Shown in pieces: positions 57,152-64,000 of a stretch of 64,000 nt of DNA. The stretch lies in contig NZ_JABUMX010000002.1 of assembly GCF_013327855.1 (NCBI RefSeq), forward strand, positions 496,001 through 560,000, written 5' to 3'. Under the pieces are notes generated by a model, which was not told the origin of the DNA, searched no databases, and saw only the letters and a list, made by a program, of their open reading frames with translations. The translations under genes were made by a program, and so were the position numbers. The DNA is from Phyllobacterium pellucidum. GTDB lineage: Bacteria; Pseudomonadota; Alphaproteobacteria; Rhizobiales; Rhizobiaceae. The number at the start of each line of letters is the position of its first letter. The first letter of the stretch is position 1.

Positions 57152-58033
57152 TCAAGGATAGGCCAGGCGCTCCCAATCGTCGCCGAGCTGGTTGCGAAAC
57201 CACGTCATTTGCCGCTTGGCATATTGGCGCGTGGCGACAATGGCGCGATTGGCCGCTTCCTCGGCGCTCGACCTGCCTTCAATGACTTCCGCTATCTCCT
57301 TGACACCGATCGCCCGCATCGCAGGCAATTCGTTTGGCAGTTGCAGGGCCAGCAGTTGGGAGACCTCCTCGATCGCGCCCGATGTCATCATGGTTTGAAA
57401 GCGCATGGCAATGCGCTCGCCGAGCCACGCCCGGTCCGGATCGATGACGATCTTGCGCGTCGTCCGGGGATCGATCAGCGGGCGTCCGGTCTCCTTTTGC
57501 CAATCCACGATAGAACGGCCCGATGCATCGATAACCTCCAGCGCACGCACAATCCTTTGGCTGTCCGAGGGCCGCAAGATCGATGCAGCCAGTGGGTCCT
57601 TCCCGGCAAGGATCGCATGCAATTTGTTGGCTCCGTGCTCCGCGTCATGACGCCGCCAGTGCGCTCTGATTTCTGCGGGAATATCCGGCATGGCCGAGAG
57701 CCCGCCCAAAAGCGCCCGGAAATAAAGTCCTGTGCCGCCCACAAATACGACAGGCTTGTCTGACAGTTCCGCACGCCCCAGCAGCGCTTCGACATCTGCA
57801 AGCCAGCGGCCGGTCGAATAGGAAAATGCAGGCGGAACATGGCCGTAGAGATAATGTGGCGCGATCTCGAGGTCGTGGGCACTCGGCCGCGCGGTCAGAA
57901 GGTTCAATATGTCGTAGACCTGCATTGAGTCGGTGTTGACGATCACCCCGCCCGCTTCCCTTGCCAAACGAAGCGCAAGCGCCGACTTGCCGCTTGCCGT
58001 CGGTCCAGCTATCAGGATCGCCTGTCTTGTCAC
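57152..58033 (-). CDS. miaA: tRNA dimethylallyltransferase MiaA
   Basis: 293 residues from the GTG at 58033 ([21 protein letters not shown]). The long frame to 58918 is antisense to serB and cannot be protein for miaA. The P-loop GPTASGKS and the motif [18 protein letters not shown] (DxxQ) are typical, as is [16 protein letters not shown]. It adds an isopentenyl group to A37 of tRNAs reading U-initial codons. It is divergent from serB with a gap of only 27 bases, so their promoters must overlap the neighbouring genes or be very short. Confidence 0.95.
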   Translation of the reverse strand: MTRQAILIAGPTASGKSALALRLAREAGGVIVNTDSMQVYDILNLLTARPSAHDLEIAPHYLYGHVPPAFSYSTGRWLADVEALLGRAELSDKPVVFVGGTGLYFRALLGGLSAMPDIPAEIRAHWRRHDAEHGANKLHAILAGKDPLAASILRPSDSQRIVRALEVIDASGRSIVDWQKETGRPLIDPRTTRKIVIDPDRAWLGERIAMRFQTMMTSGAIEEVSQLLALQLPNELPAMRAIGVKEIAEVIEGRSSAEEAANRAIVATRQYAKRQMTWFRNQLGDDWERLAYP

Positions 58034-58060
58034 ATCAACCGCCCGATCGGAAATTGTCCC

Positions 58061-58948
58061 ATGCCTTTGATGGCCACCCTCATCGCAAATCCCGCCATGG
58101 CGGGCCTTTCGCCTTCGCTCGGGATTAAAGCCTCGGCGGCGGTCAATGCAACAGGTGTTTATTGGCTGGCCGATGGAATCGCCTGCGATATTGCGCTGAA
58201 AGATGGCACCGACCCGACTGAGGCCCATGCGCTGCTTGCGGATGCGCTCGGCGGCAGCCCCATCGATATCATCGTGCAGGACCAGGATGTACGGCGCAAG
58301 AAGATCCTGATTGCTGACATGGACTCCACCATGATCCAGCAGGAATGCATCGACGAACTCGCCGAGGAAGCAGGCCTGCGCGACAAGGTTGCGGCCATCA
58401 CGGCAAGGGCAATGAACGGGGAGATCGCCTTCGAGCCAGCCTTGCGCGAACGTGTTTTGCTCTTGAAGGGCCTCCCCTACAGTGTCATCGACAAGGTCAT
58501 TGCCAGCCGCATCACGCTGATGCCGGGCGGTCCTGAACTGGTGCGGACGATGAAGAAATTCGGCGCCTATACCGCCCTCGTTTCCGGCGGCTTCACGGTG
58601 TTCACCCAGCGCATAGCCGATATGATCGGCTTTCACGAAAACAGCGCCAATACATTGCTTGACGACGGAAAGATGCTGACCGGCGAAGTCCGGGAGCCCA
58701 TTCTTGGCCGCGAGGCGAAGGTCGCCGCCTTGAAATCGATCTGCGACCGTTTCAACCTGTCGCCAAGTGAAGCGATTGCCGTGGGCGACGGAGCCAATGA
58801 CCTCGGCATGCTGCAGCTTGCCGGAACCGGCGTGGCGCTTCACGCCAAGCCTGTCGTTGCCGAGCAGGCACGCGTTCGCATCGACCACGGTGACCTGACA
58901 GCCCTGCTTTACGTGCAAGGTTACCGCAAGACAGATTTCGTAATTTGA
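58061..58948 (+). CDS. serB: Phosphoserine phosphatase
   Basis: 295 residues. The HAD nucleophile motif is DMDSTMI (both aspartates visible), motif II is VSGGFTVFT, and motif IV contains [12 protein letters not shown]. The N-terminal 75 residues are a regulatory ACT-like part, as in other alphaproteobacterial SerB proteins. It removes phosphate from phosphoserine in the last step of serine synthesis. Start at 58061; a second in-frame ATG follows at 58070. Confidence 0.95.
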   Translation: MPLMATLIANPAMAGLSPSLGIKASAAVNATGVYWLADGIACDIALKDGTDPTEAHALLADALGGSPIDIIVQDQDVRRKKILIADMDSTMIQQECIDELAEEAGLRDKVAAITARAMNGEIAFEPALRERVLLLKGLPYSVIDKVIASRITLMPGGPELVRTMKKFGAYTALVSGGFTVFTQRIADMIGFHENSANTLLDDGKMLTGEVREPILGREAKVAALKSICDRFNLSPSEAIAVGDGANDLGMLQLAGTGVALHAKPVVAEQARVRIDHGDLTALLYVQGYRKTDFVI

Positions 58949-58949
58949 G

Positions 58950-58969
58950 GCGGCGGGCTAGCCCGCCGC
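58950..58969. terminator. Palindromic hairpin between serB and the DegP gene
   Basis: GCGGCGGGCTAGCCCGCCGC is a perfect 20-base palindrome between two convergent genes. It lacks a T-run, so it may be a bidirectional but weak terminator or an mRNA-end hairpin. Confidence 0.5.
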
Positions 58970-58975
58970 GCTCCA

Positions 58976-60526
58976 TCAATCCATCTGCAGTGTAACGAAC
59001 CGCAACTCGCCGGTTTTTGAAGCCAGCATGAGCAGCGCGTTCTTGCGGCCCTCGTCGCGCAGCTTTTCGATGCGTGCCGCGACGTCCTCAGGCGTCGAAA
59101 CCGTTTCCTGCGCGATATCGACTATGACGTCGCCGGCTTCGATACGCTTGTTGGCGGCAATCGAGTCTTTCTGCACTTCGGTGACGAGAACACCCTGCAC
59201 TTCCTTGGCGATGCCGAACGACTTCCGGCTGTCATCGTCGAGCGACCCGAGGGTCATGCCGAGGACATCGACGCCGTGCAGGGCATTGTTGTCCTCGCCC
59301 TGACTGGATTGATCATCCTTCTTGGCCTGCTGATCGGTATCTTCGAGCCTGCCGAGCTTGACCTTGACGGTCTGCTCCTTGCCCTTGCGGATGACGACGA
59401 CATCGACTTCCTTGCCAACCGGGCTCTCCGCGACCACGCGCGGCAGGTCCTTGACATTGTTGACCTCCCTGCCGTCGAAACGCGTGATCACGTCGCCGGC
59501 AAGAATCGAACCATCGGCGACGGGGCCGCCATCGATGATTCCGGCGACGAGCGCGCCCTTGCTCGACGGCATACCGAGGCTTTCGGCAATCTCGTCGGTA
59601 ACCGGCTGAATGCGCACGCCAAGCCAGCCACGGCGGGTTTCACCGAACTCGCGCAACTGGGCGATGACGCCGGAGGCAAGCTCTGCCGGAATGGCAAAGC
59701 CGATGCCGATAGACCCGCCGGTCGGCGAAATGATCGCAGTGTTGATGCCGATCACCTCACCGTACATGTCAAACAGCGGGCCACCGGAATTGCCCCGGTT
59801 GATGGCCGCATCCGTCTGAATGAAGTTGTCATAGGGTCCGGAATTGATATCGCGATTGCGCGCCGAGACAATGCCGAGCGTAACCGTGCCACCGAGGCCG
59901 AACGGATTGCCGATGGCCATAACCCAGTCGCCGATCCGCGTCTTGGCGGAATCGCCGAACTTGACAGCAACGAGCTTGTGCTTCTCCGGATCGACCTTCA
60001 GCACGGCAAGATCAGTCTTCGTATCCTTGCCGACGAGTTCTGCCTTGAGCTTCGAGCCGTCGTTGAAATTGACTTCAATCTCGTCGGCGTCGGCGATCAC
60101 GTGGTTGTTGGTGACGACGATGCCTTGCGCCGCATCGACCACAAAGCCGGAGCCAAGCGACTGGACCTGATGCGAGGGATTGTTCTGTCCGGGCTTCTGC
60201 TTGCCGAAATACTCATCGAAGAATTCCTGGAAGGGCGAGCCTTCCGGAACCTTCGGCATGGGTACCGGACCTGACTCGCCATCCTGACCCTTGACGGTCT
60301 GGGAGGTCGAAATGTTGACCACGGCGTCAAGAAGCCCTTCGGCAAGATCAGCGACGGAAGCTGGACCTTGAGCCCGCGGCTGCAGGCTGTTCGGTACCGG
60401 CGCCGCCTGCGCCTGCGCAAATGCGTGATTGACCGACAAGGGAGTAGTGCCCGCTGCAACCAATGCAATCAGCGCCGCTGCTGCCGTGGTGGAACGGAAG
60501 AAGGTGCGACCAGTGTTTAGAACCAT
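58976..60526 (-). CDS. degP: DegP/DegQ-type serine protease (Do family)
   Basis: 516 residues. The signal peptide ends near HAFAQ. Trypsin-like triad: H142 (TNNHVIADA), D172 (TDLAVLK) and S247 (GNSGGP). Two PDZ domains follow (about residues 290-380 and 405-505), the second ending in GELRFVTLQMD. It is a periplasmic chaperone-protease. It is transcribed with hflK-hflC-DUF2065 upstream on the same strand, the usual rhizobial order, though a 108-base gap after DUF2065 may hold its own promoter. Confidence 0.95.
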   Translation of the reverse strand: MVLNTGRTFFRSTTAAAALIALVAAGTTPLSVNHAFAQAQAAPVPNSLQPRAQGPASVADLAEGLLDAVVNISTSQTVKGQDGESGPVPMPKVPEGSPFQEFFDEYFGKQKPGQNNPSHQVQSLGSGFVVDAAQGIVVTNNHVIADADEIEVNFNDGSKLKAELVGKDTKTDLAVLKVDPEKHKLVAVKFGDSAKTRIGDWVMAIGNPFGLGGTVTLGIVSARNRDINSGPYDNFIQTDAAINRGNSGGPLFDMYGEVIGINTAIISPTGGSIGIGFAIPAELASGVIAQLREFGETRRGWLGVRIQPVTDEIAESLGMPSSKGALVAGIIDGGPVADGSILAGDVITRFDGREVNNVKDLPRVVAESPVGKEVDVVVIRKGKEQTVKVKLGRLEDTDQQAKKDDQSSQGEDNNALHGVDVLGMTLGSLDDDSRKSFGIAKEVQGVLVTEVQKDSIAANKRIEAGDVIVDIAQETVSTPEDVAARIEKLRDEGRKNALLMLASKTGELRFVTLQMD

Positions 60527-60634
60527 GCGTTCGGTCCCCTATCGGTTAACGTGGAAATAATACAACAGAACGGTGAGAGTAGACAAAAATATGGCCGCCG
60601 ACACAAAGGTTTGATGAACGGCGGCCTTGACCAC

Positions 60635-60820
60635 TTATCTGCGTGCAAGCCAGACGATGGCAACACCGATCGCCACCGCCGCCACGCCGGCGATCCGCAG
60701 GAACCCGTCAGGCTGCTCGCTGACGTCGCGTGCGACGCGCTTGGCTACCACGGGAAAACAGCCGTAGAGCACGCCCTCGAACACGAGGAACAGCCCTACG
60801 GCATCGAGAAAGTCTACCAT
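60635..60820 (-). CDS. DUF2065 family membrane protein
   Basis: 61 residues with two membrane segments (VGLFLVFEGVLYGCFP and RIAGVAAVAIGVAIVWLARR). This matches the YjeT/DUF2065 family, which almost always lies next to hflC. Function is unknown; a helper role in the HflKC complex is inference. It starts 12 bases after the hflC stop, so the three genes share a transcript. Confidence 0.9.
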   Translation of the reverse strand: MVDFLDAVGLFLVFEGVLYGCFPVVAKRVARDVSEQPDGFLRIAGVAAVAIGVAIVWLARR

Positions 60821-60832
60821 GAGAGCCTGCCC

Positions 60833-61777
60833 CTATTGCGGGGCAGGCGCAGGAGCGGCCGGCGCCGGCGAGGTGGCGCCGCTCACCGGAGGAAGGTTTC
60901 CATTCGAGTTCTGGAAATAGCGGAAGAACTCGGAATTGGGCGAAAGCACCATCGTCGTTCCAGTATTGTCGAGAGCGGTGCCATAGGCCGTCATCGACCG
61001 GTAGAACGAGAAGAAATCCGGATCCTTGGAGAACACTTCGGCAAAGACGCGGCTGCGCTCACCTTCGCCCTCGCCTCGCATGATTTCCGATTCCTTGCGG
61101 GCTTCGGCGATGATCTCGACCACCTGGCGGTCGGCGATCGCCTTGATTCGCTGGGCTGCTTCACGGCCGCGGGCGCGCAGGCGTTCGGCTTCCGCAAGGC
61201 GCTCCGCCTTCATCCGGTCGAAGGTCTGCTGCGAGACTTCCTGGGTGAGATCAGTCCGTCGTATACGTACGTCGGTGATCTTAAGGCCAAGCGATTCCGC
61301 ATCGGGACGCAGCTGTTCACGTACCTCATGCATCATGCCGGCGCGCTCATCAGACAGCGCAGCCTCGAAACCGCGCAAACCATAGACACCACGCAACGAG
61401 GCATCGAGACGGGTACGCAGGCGGGCTTCCGCCAGTGTAACGTCACCCGACACGGTCTGCCGGAACTTACGCGGGTCGGTGATCTGGTAAACGAGGAAGG
61501 CATCGACTTCGTAGAACTTGCCGCCGGAGACCTGCACGCGGATATTGTCGAGTTCGAAGCTCAGGAGACGATCTTCGATCATCTGGACATTGTCGGCCTC
61601 GAGGAAGCCGAACGGCAATTTGAAATAGATGCCAGGATCGGATTTCACATCGACGATCTGGCCGAAGCGCAGAACGATGGCTTGCTGACCGGCGCGAACG
61701 ACGAAGATCGACGAATAGACCAGCAAGGCGACTAGTGCGATGAGGCCGACGATGATGGGGAGGCGGTTCTGGGTCAT
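60833..61777 (-). CDS. hflC: HflC, modulator of FtsH
   Basis: 314 residues. An N-terminal membrane segment (IIVGLIALVALLVYSSIFVV) is followed by an SPFH/band-7 domain (RAGQQAIVLRFGQIVD; GLKITDVRIRRTDL) and a C-terminal Pro/Ala-rich tail. HflC and HflK form a large membrane ring that controls the FtsH protease. The ATG overlaps the hflK stop by 4 bases. Confidence 0.95.
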   Translation of the reverse strand: MTQNRLPIIVGLIALVALLVYSSIFVVRAGQQAIVLRFGQIVDVKSDPGIYFKLPFGFLEADNVQMIEDRLLSFELDNIRVQVSGGKFYEVDAFLVYQITDPRKFRQTVSGDVTLAEARLRTRLDASLRGVYGLRGFEAALSDERAGMMHEVREQLRPDAESLGLKITDVRIRRTDLTQEVSQQTFDRMKAERLAEAERLRARGREAAQRIKAIADRQVVEIIAEARKESEIMRGEGEGERSRVFAEVFSKDPDFFSFYRSMTAYGTALDNTGTTMVLSPNSEFFRYFQNSNGNLPPVSGATSPAPAAPAPAPQ

Positions 61778-62880
61778 TGCTTCGCCCCCTCGGCTGCCGG
61801 ACGCTGCTGCTGCTTGGTCAGTTCCGTCAGAGGCAGATAAGGAACGACGCCCTGGCCGCTCTGATCGACAATCACTTTATTGGAGTCCTTCAGGACACGC
61901 TCCATTGTTTCGAGGAAAAGACGCTTGCGGGTAACCTCCGGCGCCTTCACATATTGATCGTAGACAGAGGTAAAGCGCTGCGCCTCACCCTGAGCTTCCT
62001 GCACGATACGGTTCTTGTAGGCGGCCGCATCTTCGCGGATCTGTGCGCCCTCACCGCGGGCCTGACCGAGTTTCTGGTTGGAATACTGGTTCGATTCTTC
62101 GACAAAACGGTCTTCGTCCTGCTCGGCGCGCTGTACTTCGTCGAAGGCATCCGCAACCTCGCGCGGCGGTGCCGCATCCTCGATCGATACGGCATTGATC
62201 TGCATGCCAGCGCCATAATCGTCGAGCGTCTTCTGGATAATACCGCGCACGTCGTTGGCAATGCCCGCACGATTGTCACGGAAAATGTCCTGCGCCGGAC
62301 TGCGGCCGACGATCTCGCGCATGGCGCTCTCGGACACCTGCTGCACCAGATTCTCCGGGTTTTCGACATGGAAGAGATAGGCGACAGGATCGGAAACGCG
62401 GTAGAGCACGGAGAACTGGACGTCGACGATATTCTGGTCGCCCGATAGCATCAGGCCTTCCTTGGCGCCGCGTGCGCCCTGACCGCCGATGTTCTTCTGT
62501 TTTTCGACGATCTCGACCTTTTCATAGGATTCGATCGGCCAGAAATGGAAATGCAGGCCAGGTTCGGCGATATCGGGCTTCGGCTTGCCGAAGCGCAGTT
62601 CAACGGCGCGCTCATCCGGCTGCACCGTATAGACCGACTGGAAAAGCCAGAAAGCAACGAGAACGAGGGCTGCAATCCCCCAAAAAGCAGGGCTGCCGCC
62701 GGAACCCCCAGGCAGAGCCTGACGCAAACGATCCTGACCGCGACGGAGTATGTCTTCGAGGTCCGGCGGATTACCGCCACCGCCCCCTTGCGGCTTCTGG
62801 CCCCATGGACCCCCACCACCACTATTGTTACCGCCGCCACCCCATGGGCCGCCGCCGCCGTTCTGATTACTCCAGGGCAT
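61774..62880 (-). CDS. hflK: HflK, modulator of FtsH
   Basis: 368 residues. The cytoplasmic N-terminus is rich in glycine and proline (GGGGPWGGGGNN), typical for HflK, then a membrane segment (FWGIAALVLVAFWLFQSVYTV) and the SPFH domain (QPDERAVELRFGKPKPDIAEPG; AYKNRIVQEAQGEAQRF). Partner of HflC in the FtsH complex at the inner membrane. First gene of hflK-hflC-DUF2065; folA is 191 bases upstream. Confidence 0.95.
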   Translation of the reverse strand: MPWSNQNGGGGPWGGGGNNSGGGGPWGQKPQGGGGGNPPDLEDILRRGQDRLRQALPGGSGGSPAFWGIAALVLVAFWLFQSVYTVQPDERAVELRFGKPKPDIAEPGLHFHFWPIESYEKVEIVEKQKNIGGQGARGAKEGLMLSGDQNIVDVQFSVLYRVSDPVAYLFHVENPENLVQQVSESAMREIVGRSPAQDIFRDNRAGIANDVRGIIQKTLDDYGAGMQINAVSIEDAAPPREVADAFDEVQRAEQDEDRFVEESNQYSNQKLGQARGEGAQIREDAAAYKNRIVQEAQGEAQRFTSVYDQYVKAPEVTRKRLFLETMERVLKDSNKVIVDQSGQGVVPYLPLTELTKQQQRPAAEGAKQ

Positions 62881-63071
62881 TCCTACCTCATATTTTGAAG
62901 GAAAACGCCAACCCCTTGGCTTCCTCCCACTGTCACGATGTCCCGTTTATAGGGATGGCAGGGCACGCTTTCAACGCGCGCGGCCGGATTTCGCGCGAAT
63001 TTGGTAAAAAGCCGAACGATTATGGTTCCTTATCACGATATTTTCATATCGCGCGCAGTTTATACGCGCAC

Positions 63072-63572
63072 TCAGCGGCGCTCGTAGACGGCAAACCGCG
63101 TCGGATAATTGTCCTTCTCGCCAGCCGGGAATTCCTCGCTGGAAACCTCGGCCCAGATCTTGGGATCGATCGGCGGAAAGTGCACGTCGCCATCGATGTC
63201 AGCGAGCACCCAGGTCACGTAGAGCCGGTCGACGCGGTTCAAGGTCTGGCGAAAGATTTCGCCCCCACCAATGATGCAGATCTCGTCGACCTTGTCGGCA
63301 GAGGCATGACTGCCGGCCACGACCAGCGCTTCATCGACGGAGCGAACCGCAATGACGCCATCGACTCCGAAGGCAGCGTCGCGCGTTACGACGATATTGG
63401 TGCGTCCGGGCAACGGGCGGCCGAGCGAATCCCAGGTCTTGCGGCCCATGATGATAGGCTTGCCCATTGTCGTCGCCTTGAAGCGCTTCAGATCCGAGGA
63501 CAGCCGCCAAGGCAGGCCGTTCTCTCGTCCGATGACGCCGTTTTCGGCAATTGCAACCACGAAACTGATCAT
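63072..63572 (-). CDS. folA: Dihydrofolate reductase
   Basis: 166 residues. The N-terminal VAIAENGVIGRENGLPWRLSSDLKRF, the MGRKTWDSLGRPLPGR segment and IIGGGEIF are the substrate- and NADPH-binding motifs of DHFR. The enzyme regenerates tetrahydrofolate after thymidylate synthase, whose gene thyA lies 43 bases upstream in the same direction. The pair is a normal thyA-folA operon. Confidence 0.97.
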   Translation of the reverse strand: MISFVVAIAENGVIGRENGLPWRLSSDLKRFKATTMGKPIIMGRKTWDSLGRPLPGRTNIVVTRDAAFGVDGVIAVRSVDEALVVAGSHASADKVDEICIIGGGEIFRQTLNRVDRLYVTWVLADIDGDVHFPPIDPKIWAEVSSEEFPAGEKDNYPTRFAVYERR

Positions 63573-63615
63573 GCTGACATCGTCCGTTCTTAATGAGCAC
63601 CCGCGACGAAAAAAC

Positions 63616-64000
63616 CTAAACGGCGATCGGCGCCTTTATGCTGGATTCGGCGACGTAATCTATCAGACGGAAATCGTCATATTTGAAGGCAAAGAGGTCC
63701 GTTACCGCCGGATTGATGTGCATCTTCGGCAGGGGACCGGGCGTTCGGCCAAGCTGCAACCTGGCCTGTTCGAAATGGTTCGAATAGAGATGCGCATCGC
63801 CAAGCGTGTGGACAAAATCGCCGGGCTTCAGGCCTGTTACCTGCGCCACCATCATCGTCAGCAGCGCGTAGGAGGCGATGTTGAAGGGTACGCCCAGGAA
63901 AATATCGGCCGAGCGCTGGTAGAGCTGGCAGGAAAGCTTTCCATCCGAAACGTAAAACTGGAACAGGCAATGGCATGGCGGCAGGGCCATCTCGTCGACA
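63616..64000 (-). CDS. thyA: Thymidylate synthase, C-terminal part (cut by window end)
   Basis: The last about 128 residues of ThyA; the frame continues past 64000, so the N-terminus is outside the window. The catalytic cysteine motif [11 protein letters not shown] is visible at the right edge, followed by [21 protein letters not shown] and the substrate-binding [13 protein letters not shown] region. It makes dTMP from dUMP using methylene-tetrahydrofolate. Operon with folA. Confidence 0.97.
   Translation of the reverse strand, partial: VDEMALPPCHCLFQFYVSDGKLSCQLYQRSADIFLGVPFNIASYALLTMMVAQVTGLKPGDFVHTLGDAHLYSNHFEQARLQLGRTPGPLPKMHINPAVTDLFAFKYDDFRLIDYVAESSIKAPIAV

Noticed and set aside
57152..58918. 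A 588-residue frame covering miaA with a long N-terminal extension
   Set aside because: The extension is the antisense of serB, and the MiaA family starts at the GTG at 58033; the extra residues have no family match.

Overview
The window is chromosomal DNA of an alphaproteobacterium of the order Rhizobiales (Hyphomicrobiales), most like the Phyllobacteriaceae/Brucellaceae branch. The basis is the GC-rich coding sequence, the fused SecDF, BA14K-like and DUF1194 proteins, sarcosine oxidase and PuuD genes, and the gene order thyA-folA-hflK-hflC-DUF2065-degP-serB-miaA-ilvIH. No phage, insertion sequence, CRISPR array or rRNA was seen. Gene density is high and almost every gene has a recognisable family.

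Left part (1-20 kb): a 5'-truncated ROK sugar kinase and cutC; a LysR regulator divergent from a small arginine-rich protein; a one-carbon/betaine block with a GlxA-type AraC regulator, a dimethylglycine dehydrogenase-like flavoprotein and sarcosine oxidase soxD-soxA-soxG without the catalytic soxB; a large MscS-type channel; and a purine block with guanine deaminase and the membrane urate oxidase PuuD beside a 2OG-Fe(II) oxygenase.

Middle part (20-45 kb): secDF, a CPA2 cation/proton antiporter, a UPF0104 membrane protein, a sulfate importer (sbp, cysT, cysW, without cysA) next to an Rrf2 regulator, the thiamin operon thiC-thiO-thiS-thiG behind a TPP riboswitch, rpsU, ridA, tRNA-Lys(CTT), PhzF, NUDIX and endonuclease/exonuclease/phosphatase proteins, a 1239-residue subtilisin-type autotransporter, and a TetR regulator directly upstream of ilvC.

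Right part (45-64 kb): kup, pdxJ, a RecD-like helicase, a cobalt-type nitrile hydratase operon, a LysE exporter, ilvIH (acetolactate synthase) behind a classical-looking leader-peptide attenuator (peptide MKTVLIVVGSRMGRVL), a HerA-like ATPase, miaA, serB, a DegP-type protease, the HflKC complex, folA and a thyA cut by the window end.

The most informative non-textbook items are the ilvIH attenuator (a 16-residue leader peptide too short for routine gene calling), the sarcosine oxidase locus lacking soxB, the sulfate locus lacking cysA with repeated GGCAA/TTGCC dyads and a Shine-Dalgarno hairpin before sbp, a 63-residue small gene with a strong ribosome binding site, and candidate LysR and TetR operators. 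I found no convincing wholly new defence or mobile system.
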